32,108 nt of DNA from Nitrospirota bacterium (GTDB taxonomy: Bacteria; Nitrospirota; Thermodesulfovibrionia; Thermodesulfovibrionales; UBA1546): positions 1-32,108 of the forward strand of contig JACQXD010000098.1 in NCBI GenBank assembly GCA_016208875.1, read 5' to 3'. Every line of letters starts with the position of its first letter. Positions within the stretch are counted from its first letter, which is position 1. Of the stretch, positions 13,754 to 22,984 are shown in pieces. Below the pieces are notes generated by a model that saw only the letters and a list, made by a program, of their open reading frames with translations, did no database searches and had not been told where the DNA came from. A program made the position numbers and the translations under genes.

Positions 13754-15541
13754 TTATCCGAGACGTGTTATCAGCTCCTTAAGTTGTACTTTTAATCGCT
13801 CGGGCAGGCGGGTGCCGAACATTGCAAAGTGTTCTTCGATATCAGGTATCTCATCCCTCCACTCCTTAATATCTATCTTCATCAACTCTCTCAAGTTTTC
13901 GGCCGGTATATCCAAACCGTTGAGGTCTATATCGCCCTCTATCGGCAATAGACCTATGGGTGATTTCAGGGATCCAACCTTGCCCTCGACCCGCTCGCAC
14001 ATCCATTTCAGTACCCTGCTGTTGTCGCTGAATCCCGGCCACAAAAACTTGCCGTCCGGACTCTTTCTGAACCAGTTAACATAAAAGATTTTCGGTGCCT
14101 TACTGCCGAGCCTGTCGCCCATGTCGAGCCAATGCCGGAAATAGTCAGCCATATTGTATCCGCAGAAAGGCTTCATGGCAAAAGGGTCCCGTCTTAAGTA
14201 GCCTACTTCACCTATATTGGCAGAGGTAGTTTCAGAGGCTGCGGTTGCCCCGAGGAAGACACCGTGATCCCACGAGTATGCCTCGTGTACCAGTGGGACT
14301 ACGCTGCTCCTACGGCCTCCGAATATGAATATATCTATCGGAACACCGGTAGGATTTTCCCAGTCTTTGCAGATCACAGGACACTGTGATGCTGGCGCAG
14401 TGAAACGGGCATTAGGATGTGCCGCGTCCGTGTTGCTTTCCGGCGTCCAATCACGTCCTTTCCAATCAATGAGATGCGACGGTACATCATCGTTAATCCC
14501 CTCCCACCAGACGTCTCCGTCGTCGGTAAGGGCGCAATTTGTAAAGATCACATTTTCCTTGATCGTCTCCATAGCCATTGGATTGGTCTCGTACGATGTT
14601 CCGGGCGCAACGCCAAAGAAACCGCTTTCCGGGTTTATGGCATAAAGGCGGCCGTCCGAGCCGATCTTCATCCATGCGATATCGTCGCCGATGCATTCAC
14701 ATTTCCAGCCTTTAATGGAGGGCTGCATCATAGCAAGATTTGTCTTGCCGCAGGCAGAAGGGAATGCAGCAGCAATATGGTACTGCCTGCCCTCGGGATT
14801 TGTAAGTCGCAGGATGAGCATATGCTCTGCCATCCAACCCTCTCTTTTGGCTATTGCAGATGCAATCCGTAGTGCCAGACATTTTTTCCCGAGCAAAGCG
14901 TTACCGCCGTAACCCGAACCGAATGACCAGACAAGGTTTTCCTCAGGAAAATGGCTTATATACTTACTCTCTATAGGTGCACACGGCCACTGTACATCTT
15001 TTTGTCCATTGCCTAACGGTACACCGATCGAATGCAGACATGGGATAAAGTCTTCGCCTCTATCGAGGAGTTCAAGCACTTTTGAACTCACCCGGGTCAT
15101 AACATGCATGTTGCAAACGACATAAGGGCTATCGCTGATCTCGACCCCGATTCTCGATATCGGAGAGCCTATAGGTCCCATAGAAAATGGGATCACATAC
15201 ATTGTACGGCCTTTCATACATCCGTTATAAAGACGCTTCATAGTATCTTTAAGTTCGGCAGGGGCGATCCAGTTATTAGTAGGCCCGGCCTTGTCTTTCG
15301 ATGAAGTACTGATGAACGTACGATCCTCGACGCGGGCTACATCGCTCGGATCGGATCTGAAAAGATAACTATTAGACCGCTTCTTAAGCGGGATCGCACT
15401 CCCATTCTCAAGCAATTTAGACAGCATAAGGTTATACTCTTCTTTAGTCCCGTTACAAATATATATATTGTCGGGCCTGCACATATCTGCTGTCTCTTTG
15501 ATCCAGTCGTTGAGTTTTTTGTTCTTAACCGTAATATTCAT
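13754..15541 (-). CDS. pckG: Phosphoenolpyruvate carboxykinase (GTP)
   Basis: This 595-residue enzyme interconverts oxaloacetate plus GTP with PEP plus CO2 and GDP. It has the family's usual length. The hyper-reactive cysteine loop is present as [13 protein letters not shown], which includes the kinase-1a P-loop. Metal and substrate residues lie in [22 protein letters not shown] and [13 protein letters not shown]-like segments, and the omega-loop region is near [20 protein letters not shown] ribosome site precedes the ATG. It is the first gene of a minus-strand set followed closely by the kinase-like gene. Direction of flux (gluconeogenic or anaplerotic) cannot be told from sequence. Confidence 0.97.
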   Translation of the reverse strand: MNITVKNKKLNDWIKETADMCRPDNIYICNGTKEEYNLMLSKLLENGSAIPLKKRSNSYLFRSDPSDVARVEDRTFISTSSKDKAGPTNNWIAPAELKDTMKRLYNGCMKGRTMYVIPFSMGPIGSPISRIGVEISDSPYVVCNMHVMTRVSSKVLELLDRGEDFIPCLHSIGVPLGNGQKDVQWPCAPIESKYISHFPEENLVWSFGSGYGGNALLGKKCLALRIASAIAKREGWMAEHMLILRLTNPEGRQYHIAAAFPSACGKTNLAMMQPSIKGWKCECIGDDIAWMKIGSDGRLYAINPESGFFGVAPGTSYETNPMAMETIKENVIFTNCALTDDGDVWWEGINDDVPSHLIDWKGRDWTPESNTDAAHPNARFTAPASQCPVICKDWENPTGVPIDIFIFGGRRSSVVPLVHEAYSWDHGVFLGATAASETTSANIGEVGYLRRDPFAMKPFCGYNMADYFRHWLDMGDRLGSKAPKIFYVNWFRKSPDGKFLWPGFSDNSRVLKWMCERVEGKVGSLKSPIGLLPIEGDIDLNGLDIPAENLRELMKIDIKEWRDEIPDIEEHFAMFGTRLPERLKVQLKELITRLG

Positions 15542-15753
15542 AGAGATTCTCCTTAAGAAACTCGGACTTCACAAGTATAAGTCAAAAGGATTAGAATTCG
15601 GGCAAATAAATCAGAGACTGTTTTTCTCAACCCGTACTTTAATTAAGTGCTGAATTTATTATACGAATTATCCCATCAAAAAATCCATAGTCGCACGTCT
15701 GAAGCGTACTTATTTGCTTGTATCACGAAAAAATAATTTGGTATCATGAGAAG

Positions 15754-16398
15754 ATGAAACGTTATCTCACGAGGAAGGTTGTTCTCGTTGTTCTTTTAAT
15801 CTTTGTGCTCGACATTAGTGTAAGCACAATTTATTTCTTTTTTATCGAGAATAAGACACATTTCCCTGAAAAGTCCGCCGATGTCGGAATTATTCTTACG
15901 GGTTTTATCGATAGTAAAAACGGGATAGACGACGAAACGAGGCGGAGGATCAATCATGCTTCAAAACTTTATAATAATAGGTTATTCGTACGATTTTTCT
16001 GTGCAGGCGGGGCAAGACCGCATAAGAACTTCTATGGAGCTGAGATGGTGAAGAATGAGCTCATCGCTTACGGTATTAATAAGGATATTATTTATTCCGA
16101 AAGGATATCTAATGATACGCGATCCAATTTAAAGGAGGCATTTAAGATGATCGAGAATAATGGTTGGAGAAGTGTAATAATTATAAGCTCTCCCTTACAC
16201 CTGTATAGAGCACAGGGACTAGTGCCATATTCAAAAAACATAGAGGTATCTCTTTCGGCTTATCCCTATGCCGATTCTAATCCTAAAATAAGTCTGATTA
16301 CATTATGGAAACATATCCATTACGAGTGGGCTGCTTTTTTTTCGGCTGCATTACCTCAACCTATTTATGCAATGATAAAAAAGATAATACAGTCGTAA
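15754..16398 (+). CDS. YdcF-like DUF218 membrane-anchored protein
   Basis: The preferred start, ATG 15754, gives MKRYLTRKVVLVVLLIFVLDISVS, a single N-terminal membrane anchor. An upstream ATG at 15718 has no ribosome site. The soluble part (about 45-214) has DUF218 features: ADVGIILTGF near the start, RRRINHASKLYNNRLFVRFFCAGG, SERISNDTRSNLKEAFKMI, and VIIISSPLHLYRA. This family includes SanA/YdcF/ElyC, linked to envelope and lipid-carrier functions; the specific role is unknown. It is upstream of tRNA-Leu and has no obvious operon partner. Confidence 0.82.
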   Translation: MKRYLTRKVVLVVLLIFVLDISVSTIYFFFIENKTHFPEKSADVGIILTGFIDSKNGIDDETRRRINHASKLYNNRLFVRFFCAGGARPHKNFYGAEMVKNELIAYGINKDIIYSERISNDTRSNLKEAFKMIENNGWRSVIIISSPLHLYRAQGLVPYSKNIEVSLSAYPYADSNPKISLITLWKHIHYEWAAFFSAALPQPIYAMIKKIIQS

Positions 16399-16441
16399 CC
16401 CATACATCATTATTAATCCCGAATATTATATAATACCTAAA

Positions 16442-16528
16442 GCCGAAGTGGCGGAACTGGCAGACGCGCTAGGTTCAGGGTCTAGTGGTCGAAAGGCCGT
16501 GCGGGTTCGACTCCCGCCTTCGGCACCA
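16442..16528 (+). tRNA. tRNA-Leu (anticodon CAG)
   Basis: The acceptor stem GCCGAAG (16442-16448) pairs with CTTCGGC (16518-16524), followed by discriminator A and an encoded CCA (16526-16528). The anticodon loop is TTCAGGG with stem CTAGG/TCTAG, giving CAG, which reads CUG. A long variable arm (class II) and the T-loop GTTCGA are present, as expected for leucine tRNA. Confidence 0.95.
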
Positions 16529-16541
16529 TTTCTATTAGTCT

Positions 16542-17411
16542 ATGAAAGCCCTCGATAAGATAAAGGAGGCAACCGCATTTCTTAAAGAATGCGGTATCGA
16601 TGACGCCCCTAAGGAATCCGAGATCATTTTGATCCATATCCTTGAGATTGACAGGATCATACTTTACAGAGACAATCCGAATATTTCAGAAGATGCAATA
16701 AAAATTATAAATGAGATTCTTGCTCGAAGAAAAGAAAGGGAACCACTGCAATATATTCTTGGGCAAGTAGAATTCTATGGGATGAATATAAAAGTTGGGC
16801 CTGGAGTTCTTGTGCCGAGACCCGAAACGGAGATGATCGTGGAAGAAGTCTTAAAGGCGGTTTCAAGTTTCAAGTTTCAAGTTTCAAGTGAAAATAAAAA
16901 CTTGCCGCTAAATATCGTCGATTTATGCACCGGAAGCGGATGCGTGGCATTAGCAATCGCAAAAAATCTTCCCAAATCTCTTATCTACGGTACCGATATA
17001 TCCGGAAAGGCTATCGGGTATGCTAATGAAAATGCAGAGATAAATGGCATTGGAAATGTGCGATTTCTTAAAGGATCGTTGTTCGAGCCTGTTGCCGGAT
17101 TTGCTCCTTTCGATATAATAGTGTCTAATCCGCCCTATATCAGGAGTAATGATATTCCCGATCTTCCTCCGGAGATAAAATACTGGGAACCGCGATCTGC
17201 TCTGGATGGAGGAGAGGATGGGATTAAATTCTTTGGGGAGATACTTCAAACCGCTCCAAAACACCTTGTTAAAGGGGGATTCTTATGTCTTGAACTTGGA
17301 CAGGGACAGGCGGATGCAGTGATAATGATTGCCCAACGCAATGGTTTTAAAAACATTTCTATCAAAATAGATTGCCTTGGTATCGAGAGGATAATATCAA
17401 TGACTAAATAG
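16542..17411 (+). CDS. prmC: Peptide chain release factor glutamine N5-methyltransferase
   Basis: PrmC methylates the GGQ glutamine of release factors. The N-terminal helical domain (ALDKIKEATAFLKECGIDDAPKESEIIL) is followed by GQVEFYGMNIKVGPGVLVPRPETEM and the SAM fold with VDLCTGSGCVALAIA. The catalytic NPPY is in IIVSNPPYIRSNDIP. The 289-residue length is slightly above average because a heptamer array (GTTTCAA x4, 16860-16887) encodes the extra SSFKFQVSSENKN before the SAM motif. The frame is kept, since 28 bp of array plus its surroundings add whole codons. It starts 13 bp after tRNA-Leu. It is not next to prfA in this window. Confidence 0.95.
   Translation: MKALDKIKEATAFLKECGIDDAPKESEIILIHILEIDRIILYRDNPNISEDAIKIINEILARRKEREPLQYILGQVEFYGMNIKVGPGVLVPRPETEMIVEEVLKAVSSFKFQVSSENKNLPLNIVDLCTGSGCVALAIAKNLPKSLIYGTDISGKAIGYANENAEINGIGNVRFLKGSLFEPVAGFAPFDIIVSNPPYIRSNDIPDLPPEIKYWEPRSALDGGEDGIKFFGEILQTAPKHLVKGGFLCLELGQGQADAVIMIAQRNGFKNISIKIDCLGIERIISMTK
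16860..16887. repeat. Heptamer array (GTTTCAA x4) inside prmC
   Basis: Four perfect tandem heptamers lie between the N-terminal domain and the SAM-binding motif of prmC, encoding a serine/phenylalanine-rich insertion. Confidence 0.92.
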
Positions 17412-17441
17412 ATTTATAAGTTTTTTATATAACTTAAACCC

Positions 17442-17471
17442 TTGACATTAGATTACACCTTTGATTAAGAT
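17442..17471 (+). promoter_or_regulatory. Candidate sigma-70 promoter of atpB-atpE
   Basis: A perfect TTGACA (17442-17447) is followed 18 bp later by TAAGAT (17466-17471), about 33 bp before the atpB ATG, with AGGAGG just upstream of the gene. Confidence 0.55.
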
Positions 17472-17503
17472 AGCAAAGATTTTTCTCTTAGGAGGCTTTT
17501 TTT

Positions 17504-18196
17504 ATGTCAGGCATGCATGAAGTACTTTTAATGGACGCTGTGGTTAGCCCCGAGGTAGTTCCTCATAATGTTTCTTACGCAATTCTCGCATCTATTATCC
17601 TGATAACCGTGGCGGTTATTATCAGAGGTTCGATGCGTCTGGTACCGACAGGTATCCAGAATTTTGTAGAGACAATAGTCGAAACATTCTTGAAAATGGC
17701 AGAGGACAATATAGGGCATCATTGGGGGAAAACTTTGTTCCCTTTGATCGGTACATTGTTTATGTTCATCCTTGTCTGTAATTTAATGGGTCTGATCCCG
17801 GGCTTTGCATCTCCTACAAGTAACATAAATACAAATGCAGCGATGGCAATCCCCGTGTTTTTAGCAACCCATTATTACGGTATCAGGGTGCACGGGATTA
17901 AATATATAAACCATTTCCTCGGTCCCATCCGTTCTGTATTTGCACTGCCGCTTATGATGTTGATGTTTATAATAGAATTCATCGGCCATCTTGTAAGACC
18001 GGTTACCCTATCGGTCAGGCTTTTCGGTAACATGGTGGCAAAACATATAATACTCCTTGTGCTTGCTATGCTGGTACCATGGATTATTCCAACACTTATA
18101 TTAGCCCTTGGCACACTCGTAAGTTTTATACAGGCATTTGTCTTTGTCCTTCTGACTACTTTATATCTTGCCGGAGCTGTTGAAGAAGGACATTAA
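17504..18196 (+). CDS. atpB: F-type ATP synthase subunit a (F0)
   Basis: Subunit a forms the stator half-channels of the F0 motor. The 230-residue protein is largely membrane-embedded, with helices at about 22-40, 76-98, 105-125, 145-165 and 180-225. The essential arginine is in TLSVRLFGNMVAKH, and the C-terminal helices carry the usual polar positions. AGGAGG precedes the start, and a good promoter candidate lies upstream. The a and c genes form a two-gene unit. The b, delta and F1 genes are not within the window, so the ATP synthase genes are split in this genome. Confidence 0.95.
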   Translation: MSGMHEVLLMDAVVSPEVVPHNVSYAILASIILITVAVIIRGSMRLVPTGIQNFVETIVETFLKMAEDNIGHHWGKTLFPLIGTLFMFILVCNLMGLIPGFASPTSNINTNAAMAIPVFLATHYYGIRVHGIKYINHFLGPIRSVFALPLMMLMFIIEFIGHLVRPVTLSVRLFGNMVAKHIILLVLAMLVPWIIPTLILALGTLVSFIQAFVFVLLTTLYLAGAVEEGH

Positions 18197-18229
18197 AAAA
18201 TAAGACTTTGAAAGAAAGGAGGAAGGAAT

Positions 18230-18586
18230 ATGAAAAAAATAATCTCGGTATTACTAATTACATTAGCCCTTATCTGTTTGCTTGCCCCATTTGTTCTGGC
18301 AGAAGAGGCTGAAACAGCCCCCAAGGCTGCTGCTTCCGGGGACTCTTCAGGTAAGGCAATGGCAGCCCTCGCAGCAGGACTTGCAATAGGCATTGCAGCA
18401 TTAGGAACAGGTATCGGTCAGGGTATTGGTTTGAGCAAGGCCTGTGAGGGCACAGCAAGAAATCCCGGTGCATCGGGTAAGATCACCACAACACTCATCA
18501 TCGGTCTGGCCATGATCGAGTCACTGGCGATTTATGCCCTGCTCGTAGCACTCGGCATTCTGATCAACCAGAAGATGTTCTTCTAA
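18230..18586 (+). CDS. atpE: F-type ATP synthase subunit c with signal-peptide-like N-terminus
   Basis: The 118-residue protein is longer than the usual 75-90. Residues 1-24 ([20 protein letters not shown]...) look like a cleavable signal, followed by an acidic/alanine-rich linker. Two hairpin helices follow: [21 protein letters not shown] (about 45-65) and [21 protein letters not shown] (about 90-110), joined by the polar loop [12 protein letters not shown]. The ion-binding glutamate is Glu97. Gln64, Ser98 and Tyr102 occupy the positions that coordinate Na+ in sodium-motive rotors. The same set is also found in rings often assumed to be proton-driven, so coupling is undecided. It is followed by a strong terminator. 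Confidence 0.95.
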   Translation: MKKIISVLLITLALICLLAPFVLAEEAETAPKAAASGDSSGKAMAALAAGLAIGIAALGTGIGQGIGLSKACEGTARNPGASGKITTTLIIGLAMIESLAIYALLVALGILINQKMFF

Positions 18587-18608
18587 TTATCGCAGACAAT
18601 AGATTTTC

Positions 18609-18639
18609 AAAAGGGGTCGCAAGACCCCTTTTTGTTTTT
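18609..18639 (+). terminator. Intrinsic terminator after atpE
   Basis: A perfect 10-bp stem (AAAAGGGGTC, 18609-18618, with 18623-18632) and a stable GCAA tetraloop precede TGTTTTT. It ends the atp unit, and its A-rich upstream arm could also serve the convergent gene. Confidence 0.9.
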
Positions 18640-18661
18640 CATATAAGAAGTACCGTATCCC

Positions 18662-19066
18662 CTACTTCGGAGTCCTTCTGTAAAATGACGATTTATATTT
18701 TTCCGGTTTGAACGGCTTTAATCTCACAACCTTACAGTTCGGTATCCTTTTCGATATAGCCTCTTCGTTTACCCTCTGGTCATAACCCAGCGCAATAACA
18801 TCGGGCTTGAGCTGCTCAAGTATGATAAAGATGTCTTTTTCATTAAGACCTAATACAACTTTATCCGGGATACCGGTCTTCTCTACATTTTCCTTACGTT
18901 CGTTCTTGTTATGCTCGGGGAAGATATCCTTAATGCGTTTAACATTTTCATCTCTTGCAACGATCACGATCAGTTCATCTCCGAGTGCCTTTGCCTGTTT
19001 TAGAAAATCAACGTGCCCTAAATGAAAATGATCGAAGGTCCCGGCACATACAACACGTGTTTTCAT
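18662..19066 (-). CDS. RibL-like FAD synthase / cytidylyltransferase-family protein
   Basis: This 134-residue nucleotidyltransferase of the HxGH family has VCAGTFDHFHLGHVDFLKQAK at the start, IVARDENVKR, and HNKNERKENVEKTG. LKPDVIALGYDQR precedes a C-terminal basic tail. The pattern and order resemble archaeal RibL, which adenylylates FMN to FAD. A glycerol-3-phosphate or phosphopantetheine transferase is the alternative, since the fold is shared. The HLGH and the LGYDQR motif make the RibL reading preferred. It is the last gene of the minus-strand xerC-hslV-hslU-rlpA set, 11 bp after rlpA. Confidence 0.72.
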   Translation of the reverse strand: MKTRVVCAGTFDHFHLGHVDFLKQAKALGDELIVIVARDENVKRIKDIFPEHNKNERKENVEKTGIPDKVVLGLNEKDIFIILEQLKPDVIALGYDQRVNEEAISKRIPNCKVVRLKPFKPEKYKSSFYRRTPK

Positions 19067-19077
19067 TATTTGACCTC

Positions 19078-19800
19078 TTAAATCCTCTCATCATAATGTG
19101 TTATTAAAGTACCGTATCCTTCTTCCGCAAGGGTCTTTGCAAGACGATAGACATCGTCTTTTACGTTAAACCTGCCGAGCCTGACCCTGAAATACTTATC
19201 ACCATTTATCTCTGTCTCAAGGATATAAACCCTGCTGTATTTAAACTCCAATGCCGCCTTCATCCGATTTGCATTCGGCAATTCCCTGAAAGAGCCGACC
19301 TGTATCGTAAAAGGTCCTTTATTACTCGCACCGGAATATCGAACCTCTTTTATATACCCCGTATCCCTGCCGATGTAATCAATCCTGACCTTCCCCGTAC
19401 CGGTACCTATCAATCCTATCTCCTTTGCACACGCATATGAGAGGTCTAAATCCCTCCCTGCAATAAACGGCCCTCTATCATTCACCGTGCATTCTGTAGA
19501 CCTGTCATTTGAGATATTTGTTACTCTGAGCCTTGTACCGAAGGGATATTCCTTATGTGCGCATGTGTTTGCATACATATTAAAAGGCTCTCCGGAAGAT
19601 GTCGGTTTCCCATGAAAATCGGAGCCATACCACGAGGCAACTATAAGTTTTGATTCTATAGGGCTTGTCTTATGACGGCTTTCATATTTTGTGGTGGAAC
19701 AGGAAGTCAACACAAGAAGAATGCAGAGATACACGATACACGATGCACGATGTAGGTTAAAGAGTTTTTTATCATGTATCATGAATCCTGCATCCTGCAT
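19078..19800 (-). CDS. rlpA: RlpA-family lipoprotein with DPBB and SPOR domains
   Basis: RlpA proteins are septal lipoproteins; some cleave denuded peptidoglycan glycan strands. The 240-residue protein has a lipobox (VLTSCSTT, Cys34). Its double-psi beta-barrel is in VASWYGSDFHGKPTSSGEPFNMY...YPFGTRLRVTN...VNDRGPF, with the catalytic His/Asp-type positions in it. The C-terminal SPOR repeat is in GPFTIQVGSF...YFRVRLGRF. The N-terminal region (MQDAGFMIHD and LHRASCIVYL) is read from heptamer arrays, which supply the start codon and part of the signal's hydrophobic core. It directly follows hslU with almost no gap. Confidence 0.9.
   Translation of the reverse strand: MQDAGFMIHDKKLFNLHRASCIVYLCILLVLTSCSTTKYESRHKTSPIESKLIVASWYGSDFHGKPTSSGEPFNMYANTCAHKEYPFGTRLRVTNISNDRSTECTVNDRGPFIAGRDLDLSYACAKEIGLIGTGTGKVRIDYIGRDTGYIKEVRYSGASNKGPFTIQVGSFRELPNANRMKAALEFKYSRVYILETEINGDKYFRVRLGRFNVKDDVYRLAKTLAEEGYGTLITHYDERI
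19728..19800. repeat. Two heptamer blocks at the 5' end of rlpA
   Basis: Block one (19728-19755) is GATACAC, GATACAC, GATGCAC, GATGTAG. Block two (19773-19800) is CATGTAT, CATGAAT, CCTGCAT, CCTGCAT. Both belong to the same degenerate ATG/CAT heptamer family as 21701-21749, 22041-22068 and 28867-28936. Confidence 0.85.
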
Positions 19801-19803
19801 CTT

Positions 19804-21147
19804 TTACAGTATATATCTGCTTAAATCCTCATCCTTGACTATATCGGACAGCTTGCCTTTAACATATTCTCTGTCTATAGCCAATTTACCGTTTTTTCTT
19901 TCAGGGGCCTCAAAAGATATATCCTCGAGAAGTTTCTCCAGAACCGTGTGGAGTCTTCTTGCACCGATATTTTCGGTCTTCTCATTAACTGTTGCTGCTA
20001 TGCCTGCTATCTCTGCTACAGCGTCCTTTGTAAAATCTATCTCCATATTCTCCGTTGCAAGTAACGCCGTATATTGCTTTGTAAGGGCATTATAAGGTTC
20101 TGTAAGAATCCTGACAAACTCATCCTTGCCGAGCGGCTCAAGTTCTACCCTGATAGGGAATCTTCCCTGTAATTCCGGTATAAGGTCCGAAGGCTTTGAC
20201 ATATGGAATGCACCGGCAGCTATGAAGAGTATATGCTCGGTTTTCACAGGACCGTGCTTTGTTGTGACCGTCGTTCCTTCCACTACCGGCAACAGGTCCC
20301 TTTGAACCCCTTCTCTCGAAACATCGGGCCCGTGGCTATAACCACCCCTGCTTGCAATCTTGTCGATCTCATCTATGAAGATAATGCCGGACTGTTGAAT
20401 TCGATCTATTGCTTCTTTGGTAACCTTTTCCATATCGATAAGTTTATTGGCCTCTTCCTGCCGCAGTATCCTCAATGCCTCCGGTACCTTTACCTTTTTC
20501 CTTTTGGCCTTTTCCGGGATCAAACCGCCGAGCATCTCTTTTAAATTTATCTCGAGTTCTTCGAGTCCGACATTTGAGATGACACCAAAAGGCATTACTT
20601 TTTCTCTCACCTCGATGTCCACATATCTGTTATCGAGTTTCCCTTCCTTAAGCTGCTGCCTCAGACGTTCCCTCGTTTCCTTATATCTCTCCTTCTCCTC
20701 CTCCGGAACGCTGACGCCGCGCATAGGCCGCTGTTGGGGGAGCAGCAGATCAAGGAGTCTTTCCTCGGCAAGGGACTCTGCCTTTTCCTGAACCTTTTCG
20801 ATATGTTCCGACTTGACCATATTCAATGATATCTCTGTGAGGTCTCTGATCATGGATTCTACATCCCTGCCGACATACCCCACTTCAGTAAACTTGGACG
20901 CCTCTATTTTTAAAAATGGTGCACCGGCAAGTCTTGCAAGCCTTCTTGCAATTTCGGTCTTGCCGACACCCGTTGGCCCTATCATGATTATGTTTTTGGG
21001 AAGCACCTCATCCTTCAATTCCGGGGAAAGCTGCTGTCTCCTCCATCTATTCCGCAGGGCAATGGCAACAGCCTTTTTTGCCTTATTCTGGCCTATGATG
21101 TATTTGTCCAGTTCCTCAACTATTTTTCTTGGTGTAAGGTTATCCAT
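19804..21147 (-). CDS. hslU: HslU ATPase subunit of the HslUV protease
   Basis: The 447-residue AAA+ unfoldase feeds substrates to the HslV chamber. It has the N-terminal [17 protein letters not shown], the Walker [16 protein letters not shown], the family I-domain insertion (about 110-230), Walker [12 protein letters not shown], and sensor/arginine motifs in the AAA+ C-part ([12 protein letters not shown]). The C-terminus ends DLSRYIL, the hydrophobic tail that docks into HslV. It follows hslV by 11 bp and precedes rlpA by two bp, an operon-like layout. Confidence 0.97.
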   Translation of the reverse strand: MDNLTPRKIVEELDKYIIGQNKAKKAVAIALRNRWRRQQLSPELKDEVLPKNIIMIGPTGVGKTEIARRLARLAGAPFLKIEASKFTEVGYVGRDVESMIRDLTEISLNMVKSEHIEKVQEKAESLAEERLLDLLLPQQRPMRGVSVPEEEKERYKETRERLRQQLKEGKLDNRYVDIEVREKVMPFGVISNVGLEELEINLKEMLGGLIPEKAKRKKVKVPEALRILRQEEANKLIDMEKVTKEAIDRIQQSGIIFIDEIDKIASRGGYSHGPDVSREGVQRDLLPVVEGTTVTTKHGPVKTEHILFIAAGAFHMSKPSDLIPELQGRFPIRVELEPLGKDEFVRILTEPYNALTKQYTALLATENMEIDFTKDAVAEIAGIAATVNEKTENIGARRLHTVLEKLLEDISFEAPERKNGKLAIDREYVKGKLSDIVKDEDLSRYIL

Positions 21148-21158
21148 ATTGACTCCGC

Positions 21159-21689
21159 TTAGATCAGTTCCTCGATGGTAATGTTGTCATTTGTGTAGAT
21201 GCATATGTCGGATGCAATCTTCATCGATCTTTCCACTATCTCTTTTGCCGGAAGATTTGTGTTTTCGACAAGTGCCACAGCCGAGGCCTGCGCATAAGGA
21301 CCTCCCGAACCTATCGCTGCAATCCCGTCTTCCGGCTCTATTACATCACCGGTGCCCGAGATTATGAATGTATGTTCCTTATCCGCGATGATCAAGAGCG
21401 CCTCGAGCCTTCTTAGAATCTTATCCGTACGCCAATCCTTGGCCAGTTCCACCGCTGCCCTTTTGATGTTACCCCGGTATGATTCTATCTTTGCCTCGAA
21501 CCTTTCGAACAGTGTAAATGCATCTGCCGTAGCTCCTGAAAAGCCGGCAATAATCTTATCACCATACATTGTCCGTATCTTTCTGGCATTATGTTTTAAG
21601 ACCGTGTTTCCCATGGTTACCTGACCGTCACCGGCAATTGCCACTTTCCCGTCCCGCCTTACACATAATATTGTGGTACCTTTAAACAT
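21159..21689 (-). CDS. hslV: HslV peptidase subunit
   Basis: HslV is the threonine protease ring of the HslUV complex. The start at 21689 is chosen because GGAGGT stands just upstream and the protein then begins [28 protein letters not shown], so the short MFKG leader is presumably removed to expose Thr. A longer open frame only adds residues from heptamer repeats. The family signatures [23 protein letters not shown] and [24 protein letters not shown] are present. At 176 residues it is full length. xerC lies upstream on the same strand across a 378-bp repeat-filled gap. Confidence 0.96.
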   Translation of the reverse strand: MFKGTTILCVRRDGKVAIAGDGQVTMGNTVLKHNARKIRTMYGDKIIAGFSGATADAFTLFERFEAKIESYRGNIKRAAVELAKDWRTDKILRRLEALLIIADKEHTFIISGTGDVIEPEDGIAAIGSGGPYAQASAVALVENTNLPAKEIVERSMKIASDICIYTNDNITIEELI

Positions 21690-22067
21690 CTTACCTCCGG
21701 TGATGCAGGATGCATGATTCATGATGCACGATTCCCTGTTCATGATTCAAAACCATTGTATATTGTAGAATTACTAAGGAGTGCATAAGTAAGGCATCAT
21801 TATTGAAAAATCTCCCCGCTTCCCGTTGCAATACTTCGTGGCAATGGGAGCCCAGCCTCTTTGCTAAAGAGGGGAACACACCCCTTAATCCCCTCTTGAT
21901 AGAGGGGAATCTTTCCTCCCTTTGGCAAAGGGAGGTTAGCCGTGCCCGCCGGCAGGCAGGGAGGGATTTTATAATTAATGTCTTCATACTTATGACCGCA
22001 TTAGTAACTGTTAATTTTGTAACGATAAATTTAAATTTATCCTGCATCGTGCATCCTGCATCTTGCA
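21690..22067. repeat. Repeat-filled spacer between xerC and hslV
   Basis: No gene is visible in these 378 bp. They contain a heptamer array at 21701-21749 (TGATGCA-type, seven units), a GC-rich palindromic block at about 21826-21966 (CCTCTTTG...AAAGAGG and CCCCTCTTGATAGAGGGG), and another array at 22041-22068 (CCTGCAT, CGTGCAT, CCTGCAT, CTTGCAT) that abuts the xerC stop. It may contain the hslVU promoter, but none is evident. Confidence 0.8.
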
Positions 22068-22949
22068 TCATTTTTTCTCATCTTTTGCAAGCGGATGGGC
22101 TTTATCATAAGTATCCATCAGATGCGTAATATCCAAATGCGTATATTTCTGCGTTGTCGACAAAGATGAATGTCCCAAAAGTTCCTGGATCACTCTCAGA
22201 TCCGCACCATCCTGAAGGAGATGGCTTGCAAATGTATGCCTGAGCGTGTGGGGACCTATCCGGCCTTCATACCCAATTGACCGTGCATACTTTATTACTA
22301 TACGCCTTACGCTTCTGTCTGTCAATCTTGTACCGTTTCTATTAAGGAAGATCGCCGCCTCCTTTTTTTTGAACAGTACTCTCTCGACCATATATGTTTT
22401 TATTGCCTCTATTGCCTTTTTACCCACAGGTACCATCCGTTCCTTTTTACCCTTTCCTTTTACTTTAACAAGAGCTTCCCTGAGATTAATGTCGTCTGCG
22501 TCCAGTCCCGTCAGCTCGCTTACGCGGAGACCGCTTGAATATAGGAGTTCGAGTATTGCCTTATCCCTTGTAGGAAAAAAGCCTGTACCGCCCGGTTGTT
22601 CGACGAGAGAAAACACATCGTCAACCGAAAGGAACTTAGGAAGCGTTTTGGGTAGTTTTGGCGTCGGGACAAGCCTTGCAGGATTATTTTTTATATAACC
22701 TTCGCGATAAAGAAATTTTAGAAACGACCTTATCGTAGCAAGCCTTCTGCTTACCGTGGTCTTTTTGTGTCCGGCATTAATCTGGTCTGCGACAAACCCT
22801 CTTATATCGTTCAGTTCGATAGCTGACGCCTTTAATTTAATATAGTCAAAAAAAATATCGAGGTCCTCCCTATACGCCCTGAGTGTATGGGGAGATGCTC
22901 CCTTCTCTACCTCAAGGTATCGAAGGAACTTATCTATGTGGGTATTCAT
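22068..22949 (-). CDS. xerC: Tyrosine site-specific recombinase XerC/XerD-like
   Basis: This 293-residue recombinase matches XerC/D in length and layout. An N-terminal SAM-like core-binding domain (FLRYLEVEKGASPHTLRAYREDL...RRLATIRSFLKFLYREG) is followed by the catalytic domain. That domain holds YSSGLRVSEL (first Arg), KGKGKKERMVPV (Lys), HTLRHTFASHLL (His-x-x-Arg), LLGHSSLSTTQ (His) and the nucleophile YTH. It would resolve chromosome dimers at dif sites. The next genes are hslV and hslU, a widely conserved order that supports XerC. Its last codons abut a heptamer array. Confidence 0.93.
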   Translation of the reverse strand: MNTHIDKFLRYLEVEKGASPHTLRAYREDLDIFFDYIKLKASAIELNDIRGFVADQINAGHKKTTVSRRLATIRSFLKFLYREGYIKNNPARLVPTPKLPKTLPKFLSVDDVFSLVEQPGGTGFFPTRDKAILELLYSSGLRVSELTGLDADDINLREALVKVKGKGKKERMVPVGKKAIEAIKTYMVERVLFKKKEAAIFLNRNGTRLTDRSVRRIVIKYARSIGYEGRIGPHTLRHTFASHLLQDGADLRVIQELLGHSSLSTTQKYTHLDITHLMDTYDKAHPLAKDEKK

Positions 22950-22984
22950 ATAATTAAAATCTTCGATGCTTTACATCGGGGTGT

